Shown: positions 1 to 8,883 of the stretch, in pieces
Position numbering within the stretch: position 1 is the stretch's first letter
Layout: every line of letters begins with the position of its first letter
NCBI GenBank assembly: GCA_944390905.1
Contig: CALXRR010000007.1
Span: 1 to 51,427, forward strand
Source: an uncultured Alphaproteobacteria bacterium
Lineage (GTDB): Bacteria > Pseudomonadota > Alphaproteobacteria > RF32 > CAG-239
Direction of reading: 5' to 3'
DNA length: 51,427 bases
Translations under genes and position numbers: made by a program
The notes under the pieces: model-generated
Told to the model about the DNA's origin: nothing
The model's input: the letters and a program-made list of their open reading frames with translations, nothing else
Databases searched by the model: none

Positions 1-2250
1 GGGAAAAAACAATATATTATCACTAGACGCATGATGTCGGCGCAACCTGAATCTCTTGTATCAATTGCTCGCCATTTCAATGTGCTTGAGAGCGAAATAG
101 CAGATATCGAAAAATCACTCTACAGCAGGATTAAAGGAATCCTCGAAGCTTATAAAGAGAAAATAAAAAGTCTATTTGAACAATATAAACACCCTCTTGA
201 ATGCAATAGCACTGGATGTTTTGACTGGAGAAAGTATTATGTACTTTTGAATAACTTGTCATCATTTACAGAATTCTTTGTTGATATAAATTCAAATAAG
301 CTTATAAAAGTCCAAAAATTAGGAGCAATCAATCCAGTTGTAGCGCGTGACGGTGATTCATCCAAATTAGAGAAACAACAAGAATTGCAAGAAATAGCAC
401 CATCTAATCAGGCATCAATTACAGGAAGTAAAGCGGTGGCGTTTGATGTTGGACAATATTTCGAAGAAGTTCATGGGTGGAGTAGTTTATATAGTTCCGT
501 ATTCAATCTTATGATAAAAAAATATAAACAGCTGAAGCCTTATCCTGATACTATAGTTGTATCATATACAAAAGGTACAAAAAAAGGTCGCTATGTCAAG
601 TTGATTAATGGGTTACTTCTGAATGTGAATTATAGCGCAGTGGCTGTTATGCAACGTATTAGTGAGCTTTTAGATTGCTATGGGATTACACCTGATCAAT
701 GCACTATTTATTTGGAAAATAATCAAGGACAAACAGCAAAAATTAAACTCTCTAATGGTTCTAATGAACCAGCCTTTAATGTTTTTGAAGCGACCGACAC
801 TCAAAAATCTGATGCTACTGTTAAGTATTCTGATTTATCGCAAAAAACACATACTGTATTGTGTGAAAAGTACCAAAAAGGCTTCCGGCTTGATTCACAC
901 CTTGAAAAAGAGCGTTTCAAATTATTTTTTGAACAAATTCATTCTGAAAAAATACCTGAAGAAATATCAGAAAAATTACTAGATCAGCTGATTTTGAAAA
1001 ACGGGATAGTTTATAATGATCGTGTTTACATAGCAGAAAATATGTTGGATGAGAATACGAAAGCGGATCTATTTGCATTTATCAGTCAAAGTTTTGATCA
1101 TGGCCACAACACAATTTATTACACAGCGTTATTTGAAGAGTTTTCAGATAAATTTTTAACACAGAGTATATTTGATCCTGATATTTTAAGAGAATATTTA
1201 AAATATGAAAACACAGGTAAATATTATGTGTTTAAAGAATATTTATCAAAGGATAGGTCTGTGAACCAAAGCATTTCAGATGAAATCATTCAATTGCTTG
1301 TTGATCGCTCTGAACCGTTTTTCCAAGATGAATTGTCTGCAATGCTTCCGCATATTGATAAGAACAAATTAATAAAAGAACTCCGCTCTTCTTCCGAATT
1401 TATAAGTAATGGAAAAGAACAATACTTCTTGGCAAGAAACTTTAACATAACTAACGATGAAATTGAGACGGTTAAGAAGCTTATTTCAGATTTATTAGAT
1501 GCCAGCAGTACTCATTTTATTACGGCCGCTGAAGTAATGGAAATTATTCATAAAAAAGTACCGGAAATTTTCGAGAATAATGGTTTTATCTCTGAATTAG
1601 GAGTAAGGAATGCTTTGGCTTCAATTTTAGGCGATAGCTTCAGTTTCAATAGCAATGTAATAAGTGGCAAGGATACAAACCTAAATCTGAACGATATTTT
1701 TGAAGATTTTGCGAAAAACACTTCAAGTTTCTCGTTGGCAGAATTAAAAAATCTTGCAAGTGAATTTTCTGCCCCGATTTATTTTGATGCCATAAATAAA
1801 TATGCTATAAGAATTAGCAAGGATGAGTTTATTGGAAAAGATAAAATTGATTTCAATTTCAAAGAGATTGATCATGCAATTTCACTCTTTTGCCAAGCCG
1901 GCTATACGCCTATTCAGGCAGTGAATACTTTTGCTTCATTCCCTGATGTTGGCTATAAATGGAATACATTTTTATTAGAATCATACTTACAAAATTACAG
2001 CCCGGCATTCAGACTTTTTCAGGCATCTGCTTGTGAAACAAAGAGTGTTGGTGCAATAGTTAAAAAGACCAGTGCCTATACGAGTTTTGATGATATTCTC
2101 GTGGATGCAGTAGCTAAATCAAGATGTCAATTGCAAAAAGATACTATTTTACAGTTCTTATGTGATTATGGTTATATTGTACGAAGAACGTATTCATCAA
2201 TTGATAACATAATAGAAAGGGCTTCACAAAAAAGGAATTCGAAAGGATAA
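1..2250 (+). CDS. 5'-truncated protein of unknown function with sigma-region-4-like HTH, first gene of BREX-like operon
   Basis: I do not recognise the family. The frame is open to the first base of the window, and the first ATGs (31, 34) have no Shine-Dalgarno, so the true start is probably outside. Counted from ATG 31, the first about 45 residues (SLVSIARHFNVLESEIADIE) resemble a sigma-70 region 4 helix-turn-helix, which suggests DNA binding. A Lys/Glu-rich helical stretch follows, then a mixed alpha/beta part around residues 150-260 (PDTIVVSYTKGTKKGRYVKL). The rest, about residues 290-730, is mostly helical and looks like successive winged-helix-like modules. No nuclease, helicase or Walker motif is visible in the part present. 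It ends 3 bp before the ATG of brxP and is AT-rich like the rest of the operon, so it is likely a regulatory, DNA-recognition or adaptor component. Alternative: the C-terminal half of a larger enzyme whose catalytic domain lies upstream. Confidence 0.75.
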   Translation, partial: GKKQYIITRRMMSAQPESLVSIARHFNVLESEIADIEKSLYSRIKGILEAYKEKIKSLFEQYKHPLECNSTGCFDWRKYYVLLNNLSSFTEFFVDINSNKLIKVQKLGAINPVVARDGDSSKLEKQQELQEIAPSNQASITGSKAVAFDVGQYFEEVHGWSSLYSSVFNLMIKKYKQLKPYPDTIVVSYTKGTKKGRYVKLINGLLLNVNYSAVAVMQRISELLDCYGITPDQCTIYLENNQGQTAKIKLSNGSNEPAFNVFEATDTQKSDATVKYSDLSQKTHTVLCEKYQKGFRLDSHLEKERFKLFFEQIHSEKIPEEISEKLLDQLILKNGIVYNDRVYIAENMLDENTKADLFAFISQSFDHGHNTIYYTALFEEFSDKFLTQSIFDPDILREYLKYENTGKYYVFKEYLSKDRSVNQSISDEIIQLLVDRSEPFFQDELSAMLPHIDKNKLIKELRSSSEFISNGKEQYFLARNFNITNDEIETVKKLISDLLDASSTHFITAAEVMEIIHKKVPEIFENNGFISELGVRNALASILGDSFSFNSNVISGKDTNLNLNDIFEDFAKNTSSFSLAELKNLASEFSAPIYFDAINKYAIRISKDEFIGKDKIDFNFKEIDHAISLFCQAGYTPIQAVNTFASFPDVGYKWNTFLLESYLQNYSPAFRLFQASACETKSVGAIVKKTSAYTSFDDILVDAVAKSRCQLQKDTILQFLCDYGYIVRRTYSSIDNIIERASQKRNSKG

Positions 2251-2253
2251 TTG

Positions 2254-4665
2254 ATGTATTCATATACTTGGGACACAGAAACTGGCGGACTTTTATTAAA
2301 TACTTCTCCTTTGCAATTTAGCAAAGAGCCAAGACCTGTGTACGCAAAAGAATTAGACATACTCGGTTTTAATAAGTACTGGGCGTATGATCCAAACAGT
2401 AATGCACCGTATATGTGGGCTGAATCCAATACATATATTTATAAAGGGCGTGTCGTTGCTCGAACAAAAGGCGGTAGTCTTTATACTCGTCCAGAGATCA
2501 TCTTGGAAGGTGAACCGGAAGAACCAGGAAAGAAACTTGAGCCCGTTAATATTGAGCGTATGGTTGAAAAGAACCAAGAAATACTTGATACCCTCACTCA
2601 GGAAACGATAAAAAAAATCTATAATAATTATATAAATTATAGAAATAAAGTTGATGTTTTTTATGTAGCATTTAGCGGTGGTAAAGATAGCGTTGTAGCA
2701 TTGGACCTTGTACAGAGAGCATTACCCCATAATGACTTCAAGGTTATTTTTTGCGATACAGGAATGGAATTTCCTGATACTTATAACGTTGTTGAAAAGA
2801 TATCAAAGTTTTGTGCTGACAACAACATCGAATTCCTGCGCGCCAAGTCAAAACTTATGCCAGAAAACACCTGGAAGGCGTTTGGTCCACCTGCTGTAAC
2901 AAACAGATGGTGCTGTAGCGTTCATAAAACATCGCCTCAAATTATGTTGCTTCAATTGAAAACACACATCCAAGGGTTTACTGGAATGGCATTCACAGGC
3001 GTTCGCGGAGATGAAAGTGTTTCAAGAAGTGAATATGATGACATTAGTTTTGGTCAAAAGCATAAAGGACAGTACAGTTGCCACCCGATATTAGAGTGGA
3101 ATACTGCAGAGCTATTTCTTTACATATACAAAAACCATTTGATTTTGAATGAATCCTATCTGAAAGGTAACAGCCGCGCGGGATGCTTAGTTTGTCCTAT
3201 GTCATCTGGAAAACATGAGTTTATGAAAAACCAATGCTATCCGGCTGAAATGGAAAAGTTTATAGAAAAAATACGAGCTACAAGCGGAAAATCTTCTTTT
3301 TCAGAAGGTGAAATGACGAAATTTATAGAGGATGGAAATTGGAAAACACGCAGAAGTGGCCGCGAGCTTAATTTTGGATCCGATAAGCATATTATTGAAC
3401 GTGTAGATGGTAACACAGTCATAACGGTATTAAAATATAATACTCGCTGGAAAGAATGGGCAAAAACCATTGGTAAATTTATAGTTATTTCTGACGATAA
3501 ATATTTAATCGATTTCAACGATTTCACATATGAGGTTAATTTAAAGTACGACAATGATAAAGCTGTTTTTACATTCCCCAATTGTGGTACCTCAAAATCT
3601 GATGTAAAATTCTTATCGCTATTCAAAAGCGTTATAATTAAGAGTATTTATTGCGTTAATTGTGGTGTATGCGTAGCTGAATGCACCAATGGCTGTATTG
3701 ATATGTCAGACGGCCAATTAAAAATATCTGACGATTGTAAACATTGTTATCAGTGCCATGAGGTTCACGAGCATTGTTTGCGATATAATTCTATTAGAAA
3801 CAAAATAAACATGGAGAAAAAAATGAAAGGCCTAGATAGATATTTCAGTTTTGGAATTCGTAAAAGTTGGATTGATTATTACTTCAAGGATGAGGGCTTG
3901 GAGGAGTTTTGGGACACAGATGGGCATGGAGCCGTTCCAAACAAGAAGAAAGATGCCTTTCTTAATTTCTTAAAAGATGCAGACATGGTTATTGCATCAA
4001 AGGGCGATGCCGGCAACAAATATACGAAATTTAAACCTTCTAATTTTTCTTGCATTCTGTTTGGCTTGGGATCAGATAACGAAAGTGCTTGGGCATTAAT
4101 GCTGTCCAATCTCGTGTATACTTCGGAATTTAATTGGTTCATAAAAAATCTACCATTAAATGAAAATATGAACTTGGATCGTGTAAAATATCTCTTAGAA
4201 GATGTTATGGAAGGAGATACTAAAGGATTAGGAAAACGCAATATTTGTGATGCTCTTAAAGTTTTCATTACAAAAACTCCATTCTCAAAAATAGGCCTTG
4301 GGATTGGGGATTATACAGAAAAAGCATCTTCATCAGGAAATGAAAAAATAACTTTGAATTCATTTTGTCGGACAGCCTGGGAGAATCCGGATCCGAAAGT
4401 AGTTTTATATTCTCTCTATAAATTTGCCGAGAAATGTGGAAATTATTATCAATTTACTCTCTCTCGTCTTTTAGATCATACGATTGAAAGTGATGGAATA
4501 AGCCCCACAGAAATTTTTGGTTTAGATAGAGAAACAATGGAAAAAATTTTGAATGGATTGTCTGTAAATTACCCAGATTTCATCTCGGCATCTTTTACGC
4601 TCGATCTTGATAATATAACTCTTAAAAGTGATAAAACATCAGAAGATGTGTTACAATTGTTCTAA
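2254..4665 (+). CDS. brxP: BrxP-like PAPS-reductase-family protein fused to a ferredoxin domain and a DUF4007-like domain
   Basis: The family (COG0175, also DndC) activates or transfers sulfur through an ATP-pyrophosphatase fold. Visible in order: an N-terminal domain with WAYDPNSNAPYMWAE; the PP-loop SGGKDS (141-146); CDTG (167-170); RWCC (218-221); GVRGDES; and SRAGCLVCPMSSGKH. A Cys-rich segment follows with CxxCxxCxxxC at C467/470/473/477 and a second CxxCxxC at C495/498/501, as in two [4Fe-4S] clusters. From about 530 to 800 the protein (FSFGIRKSW onward) resembles DUF4007, a domain known from PAPS-reductase defence loci. At 803 aa it is much larger than a biosynthetic CysH (about 240 aa). 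I chose ATG 2254 over TTG 2251 because AAGG lies 7 bases upstream. BrxP is the marker of type 4 BREX. A phosphorothioate-type modification is inference. Confidence 0.88.
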   Translation: MYSYTWDTETGGLLLNTSPLQFSKEPRPVYAKELDILGFNKYWAYDPNSNAPYMWAESNTYIYKGRVVARTKGGSLYTRPEIILEGEPEEPGKKLEPVNIERMVEKNQEILDTLTQETIKKIYNNYINYRNKVDVFYVAFSGGKDSVVALDLVQRALPHNDFKVIFCDTGMEFPDTYNVVEKISKFCADNNIEFLRAKSKLMPENTWKAFGPPAVTNRWCCSVHKTSPQIMLLQLKTHIQGFTGMAFTGVRGDESVSRSEYDDISFGQKHKGQYSCHPILEWNTAELFLYIYKNHLILNESYLKGNSRAGCLVCPMSSGKHEFMKNQCYPAEMEKFIEKIRATSGKSSFSEGEMTKFIEDGNWKTRRSGRELNFGSDKHIIERVDGNTVITVLKYNTRWKEWAKTIGKFIVISDDKYLIDFNDFTYEVNLKYDNDKAVFTFPNCGTSKSDVKFLSLFKSVIIKSIYCVNCGVCVAECTNGCIDMSDGQLKISDDCKHCYQCHEVHEHCLRYNSIRNKINMEKKMKGLDRYFSFGIRKSWIDYYFKDEGLEEFWDTDGHGAVPNKKKDAFLNFLKDADMVIASKGDAGNKYTKFKPSNFSCILFGLGSDNESAWALMLSNLVYTSEFNWFIKNLPLNENMNLDRVKYLLEDVMEGDTKGLGKRNICDALKVFITKTPFSKIGLGIGDYTEKASSSGNEKITLNSFCRTAWENPDPKVVLYSLYKFAEKCGNYYQFTLSRLLDHTIESDGISPTEIFGLDRETMEKILNGLSVNYPDFISASFTLDLDNITLKSDKTSEDVLQLF

Positions 4666-4676
4666 CGGAGAATAAA

Positions 4677-7600
4677 ATGTTACAAAAATACCGCGAATAC
4701 TTTAATATTGACCCAGACTTTTTTGCTCAAGTAAATGAGGCCGTTATCGAAACTCAGCCAAATATTTGGCAAAAATACTATCCACATGCCACATTTGTGA
4801 AGCTTATTAAAGACACAGTCTCCGTTTTATCCAGACAGCAAAAATTGTCAATATGGGTTGAGGGGGCATATGGAACAGGTAAATCTTATGCTGTTTTAAC
4901 TTTGAAGAAATTACTTGATGCTAATGAAAAGGATACGAAGGCATATTTCGAAAAATATAACTTGGATAATGATTTACTGAATAAGTTCCAAGGAGAAAAG
5001 AATAGCGGTAAAATTTTGACAGTACACAGATATGGATCGGCAAGTATTCGCGGCGATAACGATCTAGTTTTAGCTATTCAAGAAAGTATCGAAAAAGCAT
5101 TAAATAGTGAGGGAATCGAAAATCAAGGACCTAATACCTTGAAAAACGCAATCATTAAATGGCTTTCTGATACTGATAATAAGCACTTTTTTAATGCTCT
5201 TATTACCGGAAGCTATTCAAAATTGTTTGGTGGTGATACCGTTGATATAATCATTAATAAGTTGCAGACATATACAGACGATGCTCTGCAAACGCTTATG
5301 GATCAGATTTTTAAAGTTGCAAAGGAACGTCAAATAAATGCATTTACATTGACAACTACAGATTTGTGCAATTGGATTAAAGAAATTATAAAAGCCAATG
5401 GATTAAAAGCGATTGTTTTTATTTGGGATGAATTCACTGAGTATTTCAATAATAACCTTCGTGGCTTAACTGGTTTTCAAGAAATTGCTGAAATATCTGC
5501 AACAGATCCTTTCTATTTAATGATTGTAACTCATAAAAGTGCGGCTCTATTTAGCGATGCAGATAAGGATAAAAGAAAAATTCTTGATAGATTTATAAGT
5601 CCTACCTGTATGATCCAGTTGCCTGAAAATATTGCTTTCCAACTCATGGGAGCGGCAATGGAAAAAAATCAGGACCCAAGTGTTTTAGCAGATTGGAATG
5701 CTACAGTTACGGACCTTTATGATAGAACACGCGATTCACGTAAAATTATCAAAGATATCGTTAAAATCAGTGATGATGAACTGATGAAGATTTTACCTAT
5801 CCATCCTTACACAGCACTCTTGCTGAAACATATTTCATCAGGTTTTGATTCAAACCAACGGAGTATGTTTGATTTTATTAAGAACGATAGAGGTGAAGAA
5901 ATAAAAGGATTCCAGTGGTTTATTGACAACTATGGTCCATTGGATGCAAATCCTTTGTTGACTGTGGATATGCTTTGGGATTTCTTCTATGAAAAAGGTC
6001 GTGCATCACTATCAACAGATATTCGAACCATTTTGGACTGTTATGCAAGGACTGAAACTAAACAGCTCAGTTCAGATGAGAAGCGTGTGTTAAAAGCTGT
6101 ATTACTTTTACAGGCGATTTCACAGAAAGTGGGCGGATCTGTTGAATTTTTCGTTCCAAACGATAAAAATATCAACAATGCATTTGAAGGAACAGATATT
6201 GAACGTGAAGCTGCCCGTATTGCGGCAAAATTAGAACGTGACAAAATTATTTATAAAAAGTCGTTGGGCGGTGGAGAGTTCCAGTATTCTGCATTAACAG
6301 GTGGTGTTGATACGGGAAAAATTGAAGAGATAAAAGAACAATTAAAGGATCGTCCAACAGCAACACTTATTCAAGAAGGAAGTCTCTCCAGTACACTTAA
6401 TCTGCCAAAATCATTAGCTCTGCGCTATTCTATTTCCTATGCGAGCATTTCAGATTTTGATACAGTAATCAAGAGATTGAGAGCTGAAGAAGATAAATAT
6501 CTGAACAAGCTCTGTGCTGTTGTAACTCTTGCAAAGGACGATAACGAAGCCGCTACGCTTAATAAAAAGATTAAGGATGCTGTCAGCGATGGCAGTTACA
6601 AGATGATCTTTATTGATGCAACAACAACACCGATGGGGCGCGATGCAATTGAACAGTATTGCGAAAATAAGGCGAATGCTCAATATCAAAATGGTAAAGA
6701 TAATAATCAAGCTAGAACGTATGATACCTATGCGTTGCAGGTTCTCACGTCCTGGAGAGATAGAATTGCTAAAGGCGAGTTTTTAGTGTTTTCTCAAGAC
6801 CTGCCGGATGGTAAGCGTTTCGCTTCAGCTGATGGTTTATATTCGTACCTACAGGATGTAAATCTTCATAAGTTCCCATATTGCTTGGAACAATACACAG
6901 TAACGGATAGTATGTATCAATTATCTTCGCTCAAAATGGGTGCTGAATGTGGTGCAAAACAAGATACAATGGGTATTTTCAAATCAGCGAACCCAACAAC
7001 AAAATTGGAAGAAGCATTAAAGGGAGCTTGGAAAGTAAACGATTATTGGAAAACAGCTCCAAACCTCATGCCTATTTCCAAGATAAAAATTGCTGTAGAA
7101 GAAAAAATCGTGCACTCTTTTAAGGAAGAAGGCCGTGTATCTGTGACGGATATATATAGCATGCTTAAGCAGGAACCATATGGTTTCTTGCCATGCAACT
7201 TAACAGCTTTTGTATTGGGCTTTGTATTAAAAGAATATGTGGATGGTTCATATACATGGAGTGATGGCCTAACAAATGATGCTTTCAATATAGCAAAACT
7301 AAAAGAGGTTATTGATGAAGTCATCAAATTAGATGTCACTCCAAATAACCGCTTTAAGGACAAATATATTGTAACGATGACAGCTGAAGAAAAGGCATTT
7401 AATGAGGCAACTGCTTCCGCCTTTTCAATCCCGGCATCATTCTGCACGTCTATTGAACAAACACGTGAACGCATTCGCGGTAAAATGAAAGAGCTTTCTT
7501 TCCCTGTTTGGGTATTACAGTATATTCTGGACAATGAGCCGCTAACTACTGATAAGCAGGTAATTTCAACACTTATTGAAAATTATAGTTACATTGCAAA

Positions 7601-8870
7601 TAATAATAATGCTCATGTAAATAAAACGGATAGTGATATTGCTCTTGAAATTGGAAAGCTCTGCATAAAAAATCCTAAAGCAGTGAATGATTTACAAAGC
7701 TTGTTTACAAAAGAAAAGTGTACAAGCGGTATGATTGCGTATTTGGATCAATTTAAGGATGGTGAACTTCCAAGATTGGCCAACGAGATCAAGGATAATC
7801 ATTTCTATGTTAATGCCTTGAGAAATAAGTTTGATGCAGATGCCGCAAATTGGGTATGGAACAAGGAAACAGCCAATCAAAAGATTGATGAAATGATTGT
7901 GGAATATAAAATTATTGCCGAGAGCAACAAAATCATGTCATCACAAAATACGAATTTTGCAAAAGCGTTGGCTGATTGGTCTGAAAAATGCAACTATATT
8001 CGTATTTCATATCCGATGTGTAAGGAAAAAATAGGAGATGCAACTGAGCTATTTGATATTCTTTATGAATTGAGAAGAAATGGCGGTCACCTAGCTGAAG
8101 CACAAAAATCCAAGTTCTTAACGGCTCTCTCTAAATACGGAACTGAGTTTAGAACGTTCTTTGAAAATCAGTCATCATATTTCAAAGATGTTTGCGCATT
8201 TTACATTGATGGATTCGCTGATGATGAAATAAACGCGATCTTTGCGCAGCTTCCACTTGGATCCTTTAGCAAAGAGAAATCTGAGTATACTAGCATTGTC
8301 GCAAAAGTTGCTGAGGATTATAAAAACTCTCTTGGCTATTCTAAACTCAAAAAATTGTGGAAGGATAAAACAAAAACTACATCGCCAGCAGAATGGTCAG
8401 AGAAGTATAAAATGCCAATATTTGCCTTAATTGATGACGACGATATGCAAAGAGCTCATCAAGCCTTTGATGTGTTAAACAAGCCGCATCCTGACAACGA
8501 ATCAGTTAAAAAGGCAATGGAATTCTTAGAAAATGGAAATTTCTATGACCGCCTAAACGATGAAGATAAACGGGATACAGCCTTCAAGAATACAATAATA
8601 AACGAATATTCTGTGATACTTCAAGATGTGGATGCTGTTAAAAATTATTTATACGAAAAAGTTGGAACAGAGCCATATTTGTGGCTTGGTATTCCGGAAG
8701 TGAAAAAGAAAATTCAACAGCTTGCAGAGGCTCAATATAACAAAAACGGTTATGAAAAAGCCCTTGCAAAAATTGATAAGATGGATACTGAAGACGTAAA
8801 ATCCTATATCAAGAAATTAATTAAAGATGATATGATTTTGGGTATTCAAATTATTAAGAATAGTCATTAA
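4677..8870 (+). CDS. brxC: BrxC/PglY-type large P-loop ATPase
   Basis: This 1397-aa protein is the large ATPase expected in every BREX locus. Walker A is GAYGTGKS at residues 63-70. Walker B is VFIWDE, with D251/E252, followed by FTEYFNNN, as in the BrxC/PglY (DUF6079-like) family. The remainder is long, helical and hydrophilic, without membrane segments; no nuclease motif is evident. BrxC is essential for BREX defence and is thought to act as an ATP-driven scaffold with PglZ, but its mechanism is not settled. The start has a good Shine-Dalgarno (GGAG, 4669-4672). It sits 11 bp after brxP and 13 bp before pglZ, so the three genes should be co-transcribed. Base composition is AT-rich like its operon mates. 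Confidence 0.9.
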   Translation: MLQKYREYFNIDPDFFAQVNEAVIETQPNIWQKYYPHATFVKLIKDTVSVLSRQQKLSIWVEGAYGTGKSYAVLTLKKLLDANEKDTKAYFEKYNLDNDLLNKFQGEKNSGKILTVHRYGSASIRGDNDLVLAIQESIEKALNSEGIENQGPNTLKNAIIKWLSDTDNKHFFNALITGSYSKLFGGDTVDIIINKLQTYTDDALQTLMDQIFKVAKERQINAFTLTTTDLCNWIKEIIKANGLKAIVFIWDEFTEYFNNNLRGLTGFQEIAEISATDPFYLMIVTHKSAALFSDADKDKRKILDRFISPTCMIQLPENIAFQLMGAAMEKNQDPSVLADWNATVTDLYDRTRDSRKIIKDIVKISDDELMKILPIHPYTALLLKHISSGFDSNQRSMFDFIKNDRGEEIKGFQWFIDNYGPLDANPLLTVDMLWDFFYEKGRASLSTDIRTILDCYARTETKQLSSDEKRVLKAVLLLQAISQKVGGSVEFFVPNDKNINNAFEGTDIEREAARIAAKLERDKIIYKKSLGGGEFQYSALTGGVDTGKIEEIKEQLKDRPTATLIQEGSLSSTLNLPKSLALRYSISYASISDFDTVIKRLRAEEDKYLNKLCAVVTLAKDDNEAATLNKKIKDAVSDGSYKMIFIDATTTPMGRDAIEQYCENKANAQYQNGKDNNQARTYDTYALQVLTSWRDRIAKGEFLVFSQDLPDGKRFASADGLYSYLQDVNLHKFPYCLEQYTVTDSMYQLSSLKMGAECGAKQDTMGIFKSANPTTKLEEALKGAWKVNDYWKTAPNLMPISKIKIAVEEKIVHSFKEEGRVSVTDIYSMLKQEPYGFLPCNLTAFVLGFVLKEYVDGSYTWSDGLTNDAFNIAKLKEVIDEVIKLDVTPNNRFKDKYIVTMTAEEKAFNEATASAFSIPASFCTSIEQTRERIRGKMKELSFPVWVLQYILDNEPLTTDKQVISTLIENYSYIANNNNAHVNKTDSDIALEIGKLCIKNPKAVNDLQSLFTKEKCTSGMIAYLDQFKDGELPRLANEIKDNHFYVNALRNKFDADAANWVWNKETANQKIDEMIVEYKIIAESNKIMSSQNTNFAKALADWSEKCNYIRISYPMCKEKIGDATELFDILYELRRNGGHLAEAQKSKFLTALSKYGTEFRTFFENQSSYFKDVCAFYIDGFADDEINAIFAQLPLGSFSKEKSEYTSIVAKVAEDYKNSLGYSKLKKLWKDKTKTTSPAEWSEKYKMPIFALIDDDDMQRAHQAFDVLNKPHPDNESVKKAMEFLENGNFYDRLNDEDKRDTAFKNTIINEYSVILQDVDAVKNYLYEKVGTEPYLWLGIPEVKKKIQQLAEAQYNKNGYEKALAKIDKMDTEDVKSYIKKLIKDDMILGIQIIKNSH

Positions 8871-8883
8871 AAGGAGAGAAACT

